Assembly (NCBI RefSeq): GCF_022179805.1
Contig: NZ_BPUO01000010.1
Span: 124,001-188,000 of the forward strand
DNA length: 64,000 bases
Direction: 5' to 3'
Source of the DNA: Cupriavidus pauculus
Lineage (GTDB): Bacteria; Pseudomonadota; Gammaproteobacteria; Burkholderiales; Burkholderiaceae
The first letter of the stretch is position 1. Each line of letters starts with the position of its first letter. Shown here one piece after another: positions 56,460-64,000 of this stretch. The notes below the pieces were generated by a model, which saw only the letters and a list, made by a program, of their open reading frames with translations, made no database searches and was not told the DNA's origin. A program made the translations under genes and the position numbers.

Positions 56460-56927
56460 TTATTCCCAGTTGCCGATGTCGGCGTCATTGCCGCTGCCGC
56501 CGGCCTGGCCGTCGGAGGCAAAGCTGAACACGTCGATCTCGCCGCGCACGCCCGGGTTCAGGTACTGGTAGGGGTGGCCCCACGGGTCCTTCGGCAGCTT
56601 TTCCAGATAACCGCCGCCTTTCCAGTTGTTGGGCACCGGCTCGGTCGTCGGCTTGTTCACCAATGCCGCCAGACCCTGCTCGGTAGTAGGATAGCGGCCG
56701 TTGTCCAGGCGATAGAGCTTCAGTGCCTGCATGATCGACGAGATGTCCTGGCGTGCCGCGACGACGCGGGCTTCGTCCGGACGGCTCATGATCTTGGGCA
56801 CCACCAGCGCGGCCAGTACGCCCAGGATCACGATCACGACCATGATTTCGATCAGCGTGAAGCCGCGGGCGCGGCGGCGGCGAGAGTCGGTCAGGGTGAC
56901 GGCAGTCTGGGTGGCGGTTCTGCGCAT
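56460..56927 (-). CDS. gspG: type II secretion major pseudopilin GspG
   Basis: 155 residues. Prepilin motif ARGFTLIEIMVVIVILGVLA, then the GspG loop (LYRLDNGRYPTTEQGLAALV and WGHPYQYLNPG). It forms the pseudopilus shaft. It is the first gene of the 11-gene minus-strand operon, so the operon promoter lies in 56928-57095. Confidence 0.96.
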   Translation of the reverse strand: MRRTATQTAVTLTDSRRRRARGFTLIEIMVVIVILGVLAALVVPKIMSRPDEARVVAARQDISSIMQALKLYRLDNGRYPTTEQGLAALVNKPTTEPVPNNWKGGGYLEKLPKDPWGHPYQYLNPGVRGEIDVFSFASDGQAGGSGNDADIGNWE

Positions 56928-57056
56928 TGGTGTCGGTGTCTTTTAAGTGTCGAGATATATGGTCGGAGAGTATAACCCCCGTCTGATGACCGTTTGGTGT
57001 GCAGTCCGGGCACCTGATTCCGATTTATGTACCAATGTGCAACCGCAACAAAAAAC

Positions 57057-57085
57057 TTGCATTTGTAATGCACGTTATCTAATAT
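57057..57085 (+). promoter_or_regulatory. nsrR promoter with NsrR operator
   Basis: ttgcatttgtaatgcac (57057-57073) has the NsrR half-sites TGCAT-N5-ATGCA. It covers the -35 hexamer TTGCAT, 17 bases upstream of TAATAT (57080-57085), so NsrR should repress its own gene. The predicted leader is very short, about ten bases or less. Confidence 0.8.
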
Positions 57086-57095
57086 TCGACGCACG

Positions 57096-57551
57096 ATGCA
57101 ACTGACCCGATTCTCCGACTACGCCTTGCGCCTGCTGATGTATGTGTCACGCGGCGACGGCACACGTCCGATCACGATTGCCGAGGTTGGCCAGCAGTTC
57201 GAGATTTCGCATAACCACCTCGTCAAGGTGGCGGCGCGACTGTCGAAGCTGGGCTGGATCACGGCCACGCGTGGACGGCACGGCGGCCTGCAGCTTGGCC
57301 CCGGCGCGGAAAGTCTGTCGATCGGCACGATCCTGCGCGAGCTGGAAGGGCACAAGGCGATCATCGACTGTACCGACCCGCCGTGTGCGCTGCACGGCAA
57401 TTGCCGGTTGAAACGCGCGTTGGACCAGGCCGAGGAGGCGTTCTACCAGGCGCTGGACGGCGTGACGCTGGCGGAGGTTTCCGGCAGCACCCGCACGGCC
57501 GAATCGATTATCAGCCTGCATCGAGATTTCCTGAGCCGGCGAGCGGCATAA
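57096..57551 (+). CDS. nsrR: Rrf2-family nitric oxide sensor/repressor NsrR
   Basis: 151 residues. The Rrf2 winged helix (MQLTRFSDYALRLLMYVSRG, ISHNHLVKVAARLSKLGWI) precedes the iron-sulfur ligands Cys92, Cys97 and Cys103, matching E. coli NsrR 91/96/102. NO damages the cluster and releases repression of hmp. The gene lies directly before hmp on the same strand. Confidence 0.96.
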   Translation: MQLTRFSDYALRLLMYVSRGDGTRPITIAEVGQQFEISHNHLVKVAARLSKLGWITATRGRHGGLQLGPGAESLSIGTILRELEGHKAIIDCTDPPCALHGNCRLKRALDQAEEAFYQALDGVTLAEVSGSTRTAESIISLHRDFLSRRAA

Positions 57552-57604
57552 GGTCAGGGGGCAACCCCGTCCATGGTCGTCGCCGGCTTTATCGTGCGAT
57601 AAAA

Positions 57605-57623
57605 CATGCATATGAAATGCATG
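57605..57623 (+). promoter_or_regulatory. NsrR operator of hmp
   Basis: catgcatatgaaatgcatg is a perfect dyad (catgcat, 5-base centre, atgcatg) with the NsrR TGCAT-N5-ATGCA core. It sits 21 bases before the hmp ATG, next to the AGGAG site. Confidence 0.88.
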
Positions 57624-57644
57624 AAATTACAGGAGTTTTAGCTG

Positions 57645-58865
57645 ATGTTGTCCGCTGCTTCCCGCCCCTATATCGATGCCAGCGTCCCCGTGCTGCGCGA
57701 GCACGGTCTTGCCATTACCACGCACTTCTATCGCGAGATGTTCGCGGCCCGGCCCGAACTGAAGAACCTGTTCAACATGGGTAACCAGGCCAACGGCTCG
57801 CAGCAGCAATCGCTGGCCTCGGCGGTGTTCGCCTACGCGGCCAACGTCGACCGCGCCGATGTGCTGGCGCCCGTGGTGGAACGGATCGTCCACAAGCACG
57901 TGGCCGTCGGCCTGACCTCGGCGCACTACCCGATCGTTGGCAAATACCTGCTCGAAGCCATCGCCGCCGTGCTGGGCGATGCCGCCACGCCGCCGCTGCT
58001 GGCTGCCTGGGACGAGGCGTACTGGCTGCTGGCCGGCGAACTGATCGCCGCCGAGGCGCGCCTGTATGACCGGCACAACGTCAAGGCCGGCGAGCTGACG
58101 CGCGTGCGCGTGGTGCAGCGCGAACAGGAAGGCGACCAGGTGGTGGCGCTGACGCTGGCCGCCGCCGATGGCTCGTCGCTGCGTGACTTCGCGCCCGGCC
58201 AGTACATCAGCGTGGAGGCCATCCTGGCCGACGGGCACCGCCAGTTGCGCCAGTACTCGCTGTCCGGCGAGCGCGGGCTGCCGACGTGGCGCATCTCGAT
58301 CAAGCGCGAAGACGGCAACGCCGAAACGCCGGCTGGCGCCGTGTCGAACTGGCTGCATGACAACGCGCATGTCGATACCACGCTGCAGGTCAGCACGCCG
58401 TGGGGCGACTTCGCGCCTGAACTCGACGATCGTCGTCCGATCGTGCTGATGTCGGCCGGTATTGGCGTAACGCCGATGGTGTCGGTGCTGCGTACGCTGG
58501 CCAAGGAAAATCCGCATCGCCCGGTACTGTTCGCACACGCCGCCCGTCACGGCGGACATCATGCGCACCGAAACGACCTGGCCTGGGCGCAAGAACGCAT
58601 GCCGAACCTGCGTACCCACGTCAGCTATGAAACCCCGCATGCCGACGACGTGTCGGGCCGCGACTTCGACCATGCTGGCACGATGCCAATCGAGTCGCTG
58701 CTGAAGGCCGAGGACACTTCGGCGTTCAACGATGCGCGTTTCTATATGTGCGGCCCGATCGGGTTCATGCAGGCCCAGCGCCATGCGCTGATCAACGCGG
58801 GCATTCCGGTGGGGCATATCCATCGCGAAGTGTTCGGCCCCGATCTGCTCGACGATCTGCTCTGA
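57645..58865 (+). CDS. hmp: flavohaemoglobin, nitric oxide dioxygenase
   Basis: 406 residues. The globin (1-140) has Tyr29, Gln53 and the proximal His85 (VHKHVAVG) of Hmp. The FAD-binding beta barrel follows (RQYSLSGERG) and then the NAD domain (LMSAGIGVTPMVSVL; FYMCGPIGFMQAQ). It converts NO and O2 to nitrate using NADPH. Controlled by NsrR. The ATG follows AGGAG. gspC starts 98 bases downstream on the same strand. Confidence 0.97.
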   Translation: MLSAASRPYIDASVPVLREHGLAITTHFYREMFAARPELKNLFNMGNQANGSQQQSLASAVFAYAANVDRADVLAPVVERIVHKHVAVGLTSAHYPIVGKYLLEAIAAVLGDAATPPLLAAWDEAYWLLAGELIAAEARLYDRHNVKAGELTRVRVVQREQEGDQVVALTLAAADGSSLRDFAPGQYISVEAILADGHRQLRQYSLSGERGLPTWRISIKREDGNAETPAGAVSNWLHDNAHVDTTLQVSTPWGDFAPELDDRRPIVLMSAGIGVTPMVSVLRTLAKENPHRPVLFAHAARHGGHHAHRNDLAWAQERMPNLRTHVSYETPHADDVSGRDFDHAGTMPIESLLKAEDTSAFNDARFYMCGPIGFMQAQRHALINAGIPVGHIHREVFGPDLLDDLL

Positions 58866-58920
58866 TCGTCCCCGGCCGCAGCGGTTGGCACGACTGACAG
58901 ACAACCGACGCATGCGTCTG

Positions 58921-58959
58921 GTACGCTAGGCGACCTCATGATTTCGCCGCCTGGCGTAC
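58921..58959 (+). other. inverted repeat just before gspC
   Basis: gtacgctaggcg and cgcctggcgtac pair (one G-T) around a 15-base loop ending four bases before the GTG of gspC. It could end hmp transcription or fold over the gspC start region. Confidence 0.6.
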
Positions 58960-58963
58960 GCTC

Positions 58964-59656
58964 GTGCCAACCCTGACCCGGCCTGCCCTCCGTTTCGACC
59001 TGTCCGCTCCCTGGCTGCCGCGCGCAGCCAGTCTGTTGTTGTTTGTTGCACTGTGCGCCCTGGTCACGCACTGGGTACTGGTGTTCAGCGCGATGCGGAC
59101 CATCCCCGTACCCAAATCGGCGCGCGTCGCCCAGACCGAGGCCGTGGAAACCGGCGCGGTTGCCACGCTCTTTGGTGGCAGCGCACAGTCTGGCGTCCGC
59201 GATGTGCAACTGATTGGCGTGGTGGCGGACCTCGACGGCGTCGGCCCGGCCGCTGCCATCCTGTCGCTGGACGGCGGCCCGCCGAAGTCCGTGCGCGTTG
59301 GCGCTACGCTTTCCCCGCAGATTCGCCTGACCGAAATCCACGGGCGCAACATCGTCATCGAACGCAATGGCGTGCGCCAGGAAATCGCGCTGCCGCTGCA
59401 GAACGCCGTATCGGTCGGACGTCCGGGCAGCGTTCCGGCATCGCCGCCCGCTGGCGCGGCCGCGCCGCTATCGACCCCGATGCCGCCGCCGGTACAGAAC
59501 GTGCCCCCGGCTGTTTCCAGCGCGCCGGTACAGCCGTCCACGCCGCAGGGCCAGTTCCCGCAAGGTGCGCCGCAGCAAGGCTTTGTGCCGCCGCAGGAAT
59601 TCCAGCAGGCGCCGCAACAGGGGCAAGCTGCTGTGAACCCATCGCAGCACGACTGA
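58964..59656 (+). CDS. gspC: type II secretion clamp protein GspC
   Basis: 230 residues from GTG 58964; no clear ribosome site is seen. One membrane span (RAASLLLFVALCALVTHWVL), then the homology-region domain that contacts the secretin (QSGVRDVQLIGVVADLD, GGPPKSVRVGATL, LTEIHGRNIVIER) and a Pro/Gln-rich tail rather than a PDZ domain. It links the inner-membrane platform to GspD. Unlike in most loci it is away from gspD and on the opposite strand. Confidence 0.85.
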   Translation: MPTLTRPALRFDLSAPWLPRAASLLLFVALCALVTHWVLVFSAMRTIPVPKSARVAQTEAVETGAVATLFGGSAQSGVRDVQLIGVVADLDGVGPAAAILSLDGGPPKSVRVGATLSPQIRLTEIHGRNIVIERNGVRQEIALPLQNAVSVGRPGSVPASPPAGAAAPLSTPMPPPVQNVPPAVSSAPVQPSTPQGQFPQGAPQQGFVPPQEFQQAPQQGQAAVNPSQHD

Positions 59657-59831
59657 TCAAATCGTAGAAATCCGCGTTTCAAAGCATTGCGCAATATTTG
59701 ACTGTCTTGCGCATGTTTACGCGGCTAGTCGATTCTGTGAGGCCCGTAACATCGTATTAAAAGTGCCAACTCGGCACGGTTGTCTGCGTTCTAATCCGTA
59801 CATGCCCAACGTGATGAAAAGGAGCACAGAC

Positions 59832-60440
59832 ATGCAACGCAATCACAAGACGCAGATCCTCAAGAACTTCATCGCGGCATCCGCCGTGTTCATGGCGGCC
59901 GGTGCCGCATTCGCCCAGACCACCCCGGCACCTGCCGCGCCTGCACCGCAGGCGGCGCCGCAAGGCGGCCCGGCTCCGCACCATCGCATGGGCGGCCCCG
60001 GCGAGCATGGCCATGGCGGCATGATGTGGATGAAGTCGGTCGACACCGATGGCGACGGCGCGATTTCGAAGGCGGAAGCCGACGCGCTGTTCAACAAGAT
60101 CGACACGAACCACGACGGCAAGCTCGACAAGTCGGAGATGGCTGCGTATCGCAAGGCTGCCTGGGAGCAGCGCCGTACCGAGATGAAGGCCGAGTTCGAA
60201 GCCAAGTTCAAGGCGGCGGACAAGAACAACGACGGTGCGCTGACCAAGGACGAGTTCAAGGCTGCCTTCCCGCGCATGGCCAACCGCTTCGACAAGCTCG
60301 ACGCCAACCATGATGGCAAGGTGACCATGGCCGAGATCCAGTCGGACATGCAGAAGATGCGCAACGAACGCCACGATCGCATGCAGCGCCGTGGTCCCGG
60401 CGGTGCCTCGGCCCCGGTGCCGTCGTCCAGCGGCAACTAA
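59832..60440 (+). CDS. exported EF-hand calcium-binding protein
   Basis: 202 residues from ATG 59832 with AAAAGGAG; an ATG 18 bases upstream is less likely. The signal peptide ends AAFAQ. A His/Met/Gly patch (HHRMGGPGEHGHGG) may bind metal. Four EF-hand loops follow: DTDGDGAISKAE, DTNHDGKLDKSE, DKNNDGALTKDE and DANHDGKVTMAE. It is a likely periplasmic calcium sensor or buffer of unknown role. A strong UUCG-loop terminator follows. Confidence 0.9.
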   Translation: MQRNHKTQILKNFIAASAVFMAAGAAFAQTTPAPAAPAPQAAPQGGPAPHHRMGGPGEHGHGGMMWMKSVDTDGDGAISKAEADALFNKIDTNHDGKLDKSEMAAYRKAAWEQRRTEMKAEFEAKFKAADKNNDGALTKDEFKAAFPRMANRFDKLDANHDGKVTMAEIQSDMQKMRNERHDRMQRRGPGGASAPVPSSSGN

Positions 60441-60457
60441 GTTGGTGTTTTCGCCAG

Positions 60458-60487
60458 AAACGCGGTCTTCGGGCCGCGTTTTTTATT
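60458..60487 (+). terminator. Rho-independent terminator
   Basis: The stem (aaacgcgg..ccgcgttt) with a TTCG loop is followed by a T-run. It ends the EF-hand gene. Confidence 0.9.
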
Positions 60488-60644
60488 TGGCTGGCACCAT
60501 CCTTGCCTCGCTCCGCGTGACGTTTGCGGCCGCTGCAATTGGTCGCCGCAACAGTCCTTACATGAAATAAATTGCGGACTTGTGCACGACTTGCTAAATT
60601 TGCGCAAAAAAATTGCCGACAAACATTTTGCGGAGCAACAAAAA

Positions 60645-61139
60645 GTGAGCAAGGTGGAGCTGGACAAGATCGACCGGAAAATTCTGGAGGTCCTGCAGAC
60701 CAACGGGAGACTGACCAACCTGGAGGTGGCGGAGCGCGTGAACCTCTCGCCAAGCCCCTGCCTGCGCCGCATTCGCAGGCTGGAGGAGATTGGCGTGATT
60801 CGCCAGTACGCCGCGCTGCTGGAGCCGTACAAGATCGGCCTGGGGCTGCTTGCCTATATCAACGTGCGGCTGGAAAAGCAGGGCGGCACGCCCAAGGGCA
60901 AGGCGCCGCTGGACCTGTTTCGCGCAGCCATCCAGAACTGGCCCGAAGTGGCGGCCTGCCATGCCATGACCGGGGAAATGGACCTGCTGCTCAAGGTCTA
61001 TGTGGAAGACATGGAGCACTTTGCGCGCTTCATGCAGGAACAATTGCTGGCCCATCCCTCGGTCATCGACGTGCGTTCGAGCTTTGCACTCGAGTCGATC
61101 AAGGACACGACGGCGTTGCCGGTAGCCGGCGGCGCCTGA
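60645..61139 (+). CDS. Lrp/AsnC-family regulator
   Basis: 164 residues from GTG 60645, preceded by GGAG; an upstream in-frame GTG at 60582 would add 21 residues. HTH VELDKIDRKILEVLQTNGRL then LEVAERVNLSPSPCLRRIRR; the RAM domain has YINVRLEKQGG and ACHAMTGEMDLLLKVYVEDM. The effector is unknown. A terminator follows directly. Confidence 0.92.
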   Translation: MSKVELDKIDRKILEVLQTNGRLTNLEVAERVNLSPSPCLRRIRRLEEIGVIRQYAALLEPYKIGLGLLAYINVRLEKQGGTPKGKAPLDLFRAAIQNWPEVAACHAMTGEMDLLLKVYVEDMEHFARFMQEQLLAHPSVIDVRSSFALESIKDTTALPVAGGA

Positions 61140-61159
61140 ATCCGCTTCGCACCAAACAG

Positions 61160-61188
61160 AAACGGCGCACCTTGCGGGTGCGCCGTTT
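61160..61188. terminator. Rho-independent terminator
   Basis: A 12 bp stem (aaacggcgcacc / ggtgcgccgttt) with a 5-base loop and T-rich flank lies between two convergent genes and may serve both. Confidence 0.85.
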
Positions 61189-61213
61189 GTTTGTTCCTGG
61201 CCGGGAGCCCTTG

Positions 61214-61912
61214 TCAGGCGGTGCCCTTCTGCGGCACTAACGAGCGCCAGAAGCGCAGGCCGAAGCGGCGGACATCGCGCAGGTTGCGCCGGACCAGGTA
61301 GTCTAGGTCGGCCACTTGCTCGTCGATGGCCTCGGTCAGGCGGCTCACCGTGTCTGCGGGCGGCAGTTCCAGGTAGGCATCGGCCTCGCCGTACGCGTAT
61401 TGGACCTTCATGCCGGCCTTCTTGGCAATGTGCATCATCGCCGCATTACGCGACAGGCAGTGCATGTACAGCGTGCGCACGTTCGTGTTGCGGCCATGCA
61501 TGGCGGCGCGCTGGAACAGCGAGCTGCCGATGCCGCGGCCACGGGCGCTCTTGGAAACCGACACGCCGAACTCGGCCACACGGCCTTGGGCGTTGTCGCG
61601 CAGGTTGGCGAAGTGCCCGACGCCAACCAGCTCCAGGTGCTCGTCATAGACGCCAAACACGCTGTCGTGGTCGAAGTCGATGCTTTCCACATACGCCTCG
61701 ATCACATGGTTGCCAACGGACTGGCCAAAACGGAGCAGGCGATCTTCCTCGCCCAGGGCGAGAAAATGCTTCTGCAGACGCGAGCGGTGATGGGCGGCCA
61801 GCTCGCGCACCAGGATGGTGTGGCGCTGGGCGGCCTGGCTGGCCTCGGCTGCACGGCGAAGATCTTCATCGGTTACGGCTCCGACGGCCTTGCTCAGTTC
61901 GAGCGGGTTCAC
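61214..61912 (-). CDS. GNAT-family acetyltransferase-like protein, possible NsrR target
   Basis: 232 residues from GTG 61912 with AAGAAGGA upstream. The GNAT core is VGHFANL then FGVSVSKSARGRGIGSSLFQ with the acetyl-CoA pyrophosphate loop (RGRGIGS), and LYMHCLSRNAAMMHIAKKAG. The N-terminus (VRELAAHHRSRLQKHFLALG) and a C-terminal basic helix (RRNLRDVRRFGLRFWRSLV) are extra. The substrate is unknown. An NsrR-like palindrome at 61988-62004 suggests control by nitric oxide. Confidence 0.88.
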   Translation of the reverse strand: MNPLELSKAVGAVTDEDLRRAAEASQAAQRHTILVRELAAHHRSRLQKHFLALGEEDRLLRFGQSVGNHVIEAYVESIDFDHDSVFGVYDEHLELVGVGHFANLRDNAQGRVAEFGVSVSKSARGRGIGSSLFQRAAMHGRNTNVRTLYMHCLSRNAAMMHIAKKAGMKVQYAYGEADAYLELPPADTVSRLTEAIDEQVADLDYLVRRNLRDVRRFGLRFWRSLVPQKGTA

Positions 61913-61987
61913 TTGGTTTCCTTCTTCAGTGATCGGTATAAAAATAGCACCGTCGCGGTGGTTGTCCCTTCACTTTCAAAAAAGACC

Positions 61988-62004
61988 GTGCATTTGTGAT
62001 GCAC
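61988..62004 (-). promoter_or_regulatory. NsrR-like operator of the GNAT gene
   Basis: gtgcatttgtgatgcac is a perfect dyad, nearly identical to the operator before nsrR, lying 76 bases upstream of the GNAT start. The remaining bases of 61913-62257 (345 bases) hold the promoters of the GNAT gene and kefF; nothing else was recognised there. Confidence 0.7.
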
Positions 62005-62257
62005 AATGGTTGATTCGGGCAAACACTAGGTTGCTGCGACGCGAAAAGTATTGTAGTGGAATTGTCAGTCTCGCGTAAGCATCCCTGCCGCCCGTGTGCG
62101 GCCGGAAAGTGTCGCAAGTCAAAAAGACAAGATAATTCATGGACTTACCTGCGCGGCTTGGACGACAAGGGCGCGCGCGTTGTGGATTTGCTGCAACGCC
62201 GCACCTTCTGGCTTAGTCTGTCGCATCAAGCCCTAATGGGAAAGACAAAGCCTTTTC

Positions 62258-62845
62258 ATGAACGAGCCCCCCATTGTTGTGATCTATGCGCATCCTGCGC
62301 CGCGACGCTCCCGCGTCAACCACCCTTTGGCCGAGGCGCTAGCCGACCTGCCGCATGTAGAGGTTCGCGAGCTCTATCGCCTGTATGTCGACTATGACAT
62401 CGACGTCGTGGCGGAGCAGCGGCTGCTGTCCACCGCCGAAACGGTGGTGCTGCTGTTCCCGGTACGTTGGTACAGCGTGCCGGCGCTGATGAAGCTCTGG
62501 CTCGACGACGTGCTGGAGATGGGCTGGGCGTACGGCCCGGGTGGTACAGCGCTGCGAGGCAAGTCGATGCTGGCCGTGGCGAGCACCGGCGGCCATGCCG
62601 ACGCCTACGGCCCCGACGGCGTGCACGGCCATCCGATCGACGATTTCCTGCTGCCGCTGGAGCAGACCGCGCTGCAATGCGGCATGACGTGGATGCCGCC
62701 GATCGTGCTGCACGATGCCGACCGCGCCAACACCGACGCGGTGGCGCTGCACATCGAGCACGTGGCACGCCATCTGGCGGCGCCGCCGCTGCCTCCGGAA
62801 ACCCTGGAGTGGCCGGAGACCGAGGCCAGCGGGGAGGATGCCTGA
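62258..62845 (+). CDS. kefF: KefF-like NAD(P)H quinone oxidoreductase
   Basis: 195 residues. The flavodoxin-like fold of the NQO/KefF family: VVIYAHPAPRRSRVNHPLAE at the start, LLFPVRWYSVPALMKLWLDD and GWAYGPGGTALRGKSMLAVA. It is the ancillary subunit that activates the KefC efflux channel. The stop codon overlaps the kefC start by one base, which supports the pairing. Confidence 0.9.
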   Translation: MNEPPIVVIYAHPAPRRSRVNHPLAEALADLPHVEVRELYRLYVDYDIDVVAEQRLLSTAETVVLLFPVRWYSVPALMKLWLDDVLEMGWAYGPGGTALRGKSMLAVASTGGHADAYGPDGVHGHPIDDFLLPLEQTALQCGMTWMPPIVLHDADRANTDAVALHIEHVARHLAAPPLPPETLEWPETEASGEDA

Positions 62846-64000
62846 TGAACCAGCATGACTTCCTGATTGCCCTGCTGGTGTTCCTGATGGCCGCCGTGGT
62901 GGCCGTGCCGGTTGCGCGCCGCTTCCAGTTGGGCGCGGTGCTGGGCTACCTGATTGCCGGCGCCGCCATCGGCCCATTTGCGCTGCGGCTGGTCACCAAC
63001 GTCGAGTCGATTCTCCATTTCTCGGAGTTCGGCGTCGTGCTGATGATGTTCGTGATCGGCCTGGAACTGGAGCCACGCAAGCTCAAGGCGCTCAAGCAGA
63101 GCATCTTTGGCTACGGGTCGGTCCAGATGGTCACCTGCGCGCTGGCCATCGGCATCGTGGCCGCGCTGTTCGGCGCCACATGGCAGGTGGCGATAGTGGC
63201 CGGGCTGGGCCTGGCGTTGTCGTCGACGGCGATTGCCTTTGCCACGCTGGCCGAGCGCAACCTGATGCAGACCGGTGCCGGCGCGGCCAGCTTCGGCATT
63301 CTGCTGTTCCAGGACATCGCAGCCATTCCGATGATCGCGCTGCTGCCGTTGCTGGCGGCCGACGGCGTGGGTGCGGGCGCGACCGCGCATGGCCCCGAAA
63401 ACTGGCAGACCGCCGCCAAGGCGGTGGCCGTGATCGGCGCGGTGGTGGTGGGTGGCCGCTACCTGGTGCGGCCGGCGCTGCGCGTGATCGCCCGGACCGG
63501 CATGCGCGAGATGTTCACGGCGTTCTCGCTGCTGCTGGTGGTGGGGATCGCGCTGATGATGGACGCGGTGGGCCTGTCGATGGCACTCGGCACCTTCGTG
63601 GCCGGCGTGCTGCTGGCGGACTCGGAATATCGCCATGCGCTGGAGGCCGACATCGAGCCGTTCAAGGGATTGCTGCTCGGCCTGTTCTTCATGGCCGTGG
63701 GCATGTCGATCGACTTCGGCATCCTGGCGCAGCAACCGGGCAAGGTGGTGGGCTTCGTGGTCGCCTTCGTGCTGGTCAAGACGCTGGTGCTGACGCTGCT
63801 GGCCAAGCGCTTCCGCGTGCAGCGCGGGCAGTGGCTGCTGTTTGCGCTGCTGATCTCGCAGGGCGGCGAGTTCGCGTTCGTGGTGTTCGCCGAGGCGCGC
63901 ACGGTGGGCCTGCTGCCAAGGGAGACCGAGGCGCTGCTGGTGCTGATCGTGGCGCTGTCCATGGTGGTCACGCCGCTGTTGCTGCTGATGTTCGACCAGT
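62845..64000 (+). CDS. kefC: KefC-like glutathione-gated potassium efflux antiporter (3' partial)
   Basis: 385 codons are visible from ATG 62845; the rest (the TrkA-N/RCK ligand domain) lies past the window. The CPA2 membrane part is seen with LGYLIAGAAIGPFAL, MMFVIGLELEPRKL (regulatory loop) and FGILLFQDIAAIPMIALLP, and the QDIAAIP ion-site motif is intact. It exports K+ when glutathione adducts form, lowering cytoplasmic pH to protect against electrophiles. Confidence 0.93.
   Translation, partial: MNQHDFLIALLVFLMAAVVAVPVARRFQLGAVLGYLIAGAAIGPFALRLVTNVESILHFSEFGVVLMMFVIGLELEPRKLKALKQSIFGYGSVQMVTCALAIGIVAALFGATWQVAIVAGLGLALSSTAIAFATLAERNLMQTGAGAASFGILLFQDIAAIPMIALLPLLAADGVGAGATAHGPENWQTAAKAVAVIGAVVVGGRYLVRPALRVIARTGMREMFTAFSLLLVVGIALMMDAVGLSMALGTFVAGVLLADSEYRHALEADIEPFKGLLLGLFFMAVGMSIDFGILAQQPGKVVGFVVAFVLVKTLVLTLLAKRFRVQRGQWLLFALLISQGGEFAFVVFAEARTVGLLPRETEALLVLIVALSMVVTPLLLLMFDQ

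Overview
The window is high-GC DNA from a betaproteobacterium of the Burkholderiaceae, most likely a Cupriavidus or close Ralstonia relative. The evidence is a Bug-type (tripartite tricarboxylate) periplasmic binding protein, a C-terminal-Phe Gram-negative porin, a double-length UvrA-like protein, a fused indolepyruvate ferredoxin oxidoreductase, a flavohaemoglobin of about 400 residues, and a type II secretion operon of the GHIJKLMN-DEF kind. The genus is inferred from gene content and was not tested by a search. It looks like ordinary chromosome: no integrase, transposase, phage gene or CRISPR array was seen.

Layout. 1-7.1 kb: the 3' part of a heparin-lyase-like protein, an SMP-30/gluconolactonase, serA, a Bug receptor, a DUF4148 protein, and a divergent soxR/RidA pair separated by a near-perfect SoxR operator. 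7.1-12.5 kb: a cluster of poorly characterised, probably stress-related genes, including two low-complexity proteins that each end in a BON domain. 12.6-17.9 kb: a DHA2 exporter, a lipoprotein, HxlR and TetR regulators and a porin. 17.9-23.8 kb: a 1954-residue tandem UvrA behind a LexA box. 24-30 kb: a RelE/HTH toxin-antitoxin pair, msrA, a uracil-DNA-glycosylase-like protein, an alpha/beta hydrolase, two Lrp/AsnC regulators around an EamA transporter, and a small ACT-like protein. 29.2-32.7 kb: divergent metR/metE with a MetR box. 32.8-40 kb: a TonB-dependent receptor, an M30-like metalloprotease gene interrupted by TGA exactly at its lipobox Cys codon, a DUF1254/DUF1214 lipoprotein, tRNA-Arg(ACG) and an outer-membrane-type protein. 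40-45.4 kb: indolepyruvate ferredoxin oxidoreductase and a NYN-LOTUS protein, with REP-like repeats at both ends.

45.4-59.7 kb is a type II secretion locus. gspGHIJKLMNDEF lies on the minus strand with many start/stop overlaps. nsrR and hmp (nitric oxide sensing and detoxification) sit between gspG and gspC, so gspC lies downstream of hmp on the other strand. 59.8-64 kb: an EF-hand protein, an Lrp regulator, a GNAT-type protein with an NsrR-like palindrome upstream, and kefF/kefC (kefC runs off the end).

The main theme is stress sensing with readable operators. SoxR (redox) faces a RidA-family gene, LexA (DNA damage) faces the giant UvrA, MetR (homocysteine) faces metE, and NsrR (nitric oxide) has sites at nsrR, hmp and probably the GNAT gene. 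The observations most worth checking are the SOS-boxed tandem UvrA, the TGA at the lipobox Cys, the NsrR-like site at the GNAT gene, the SoxR-RidA link, and the paired BON proteins with disordered N-terminal regions.
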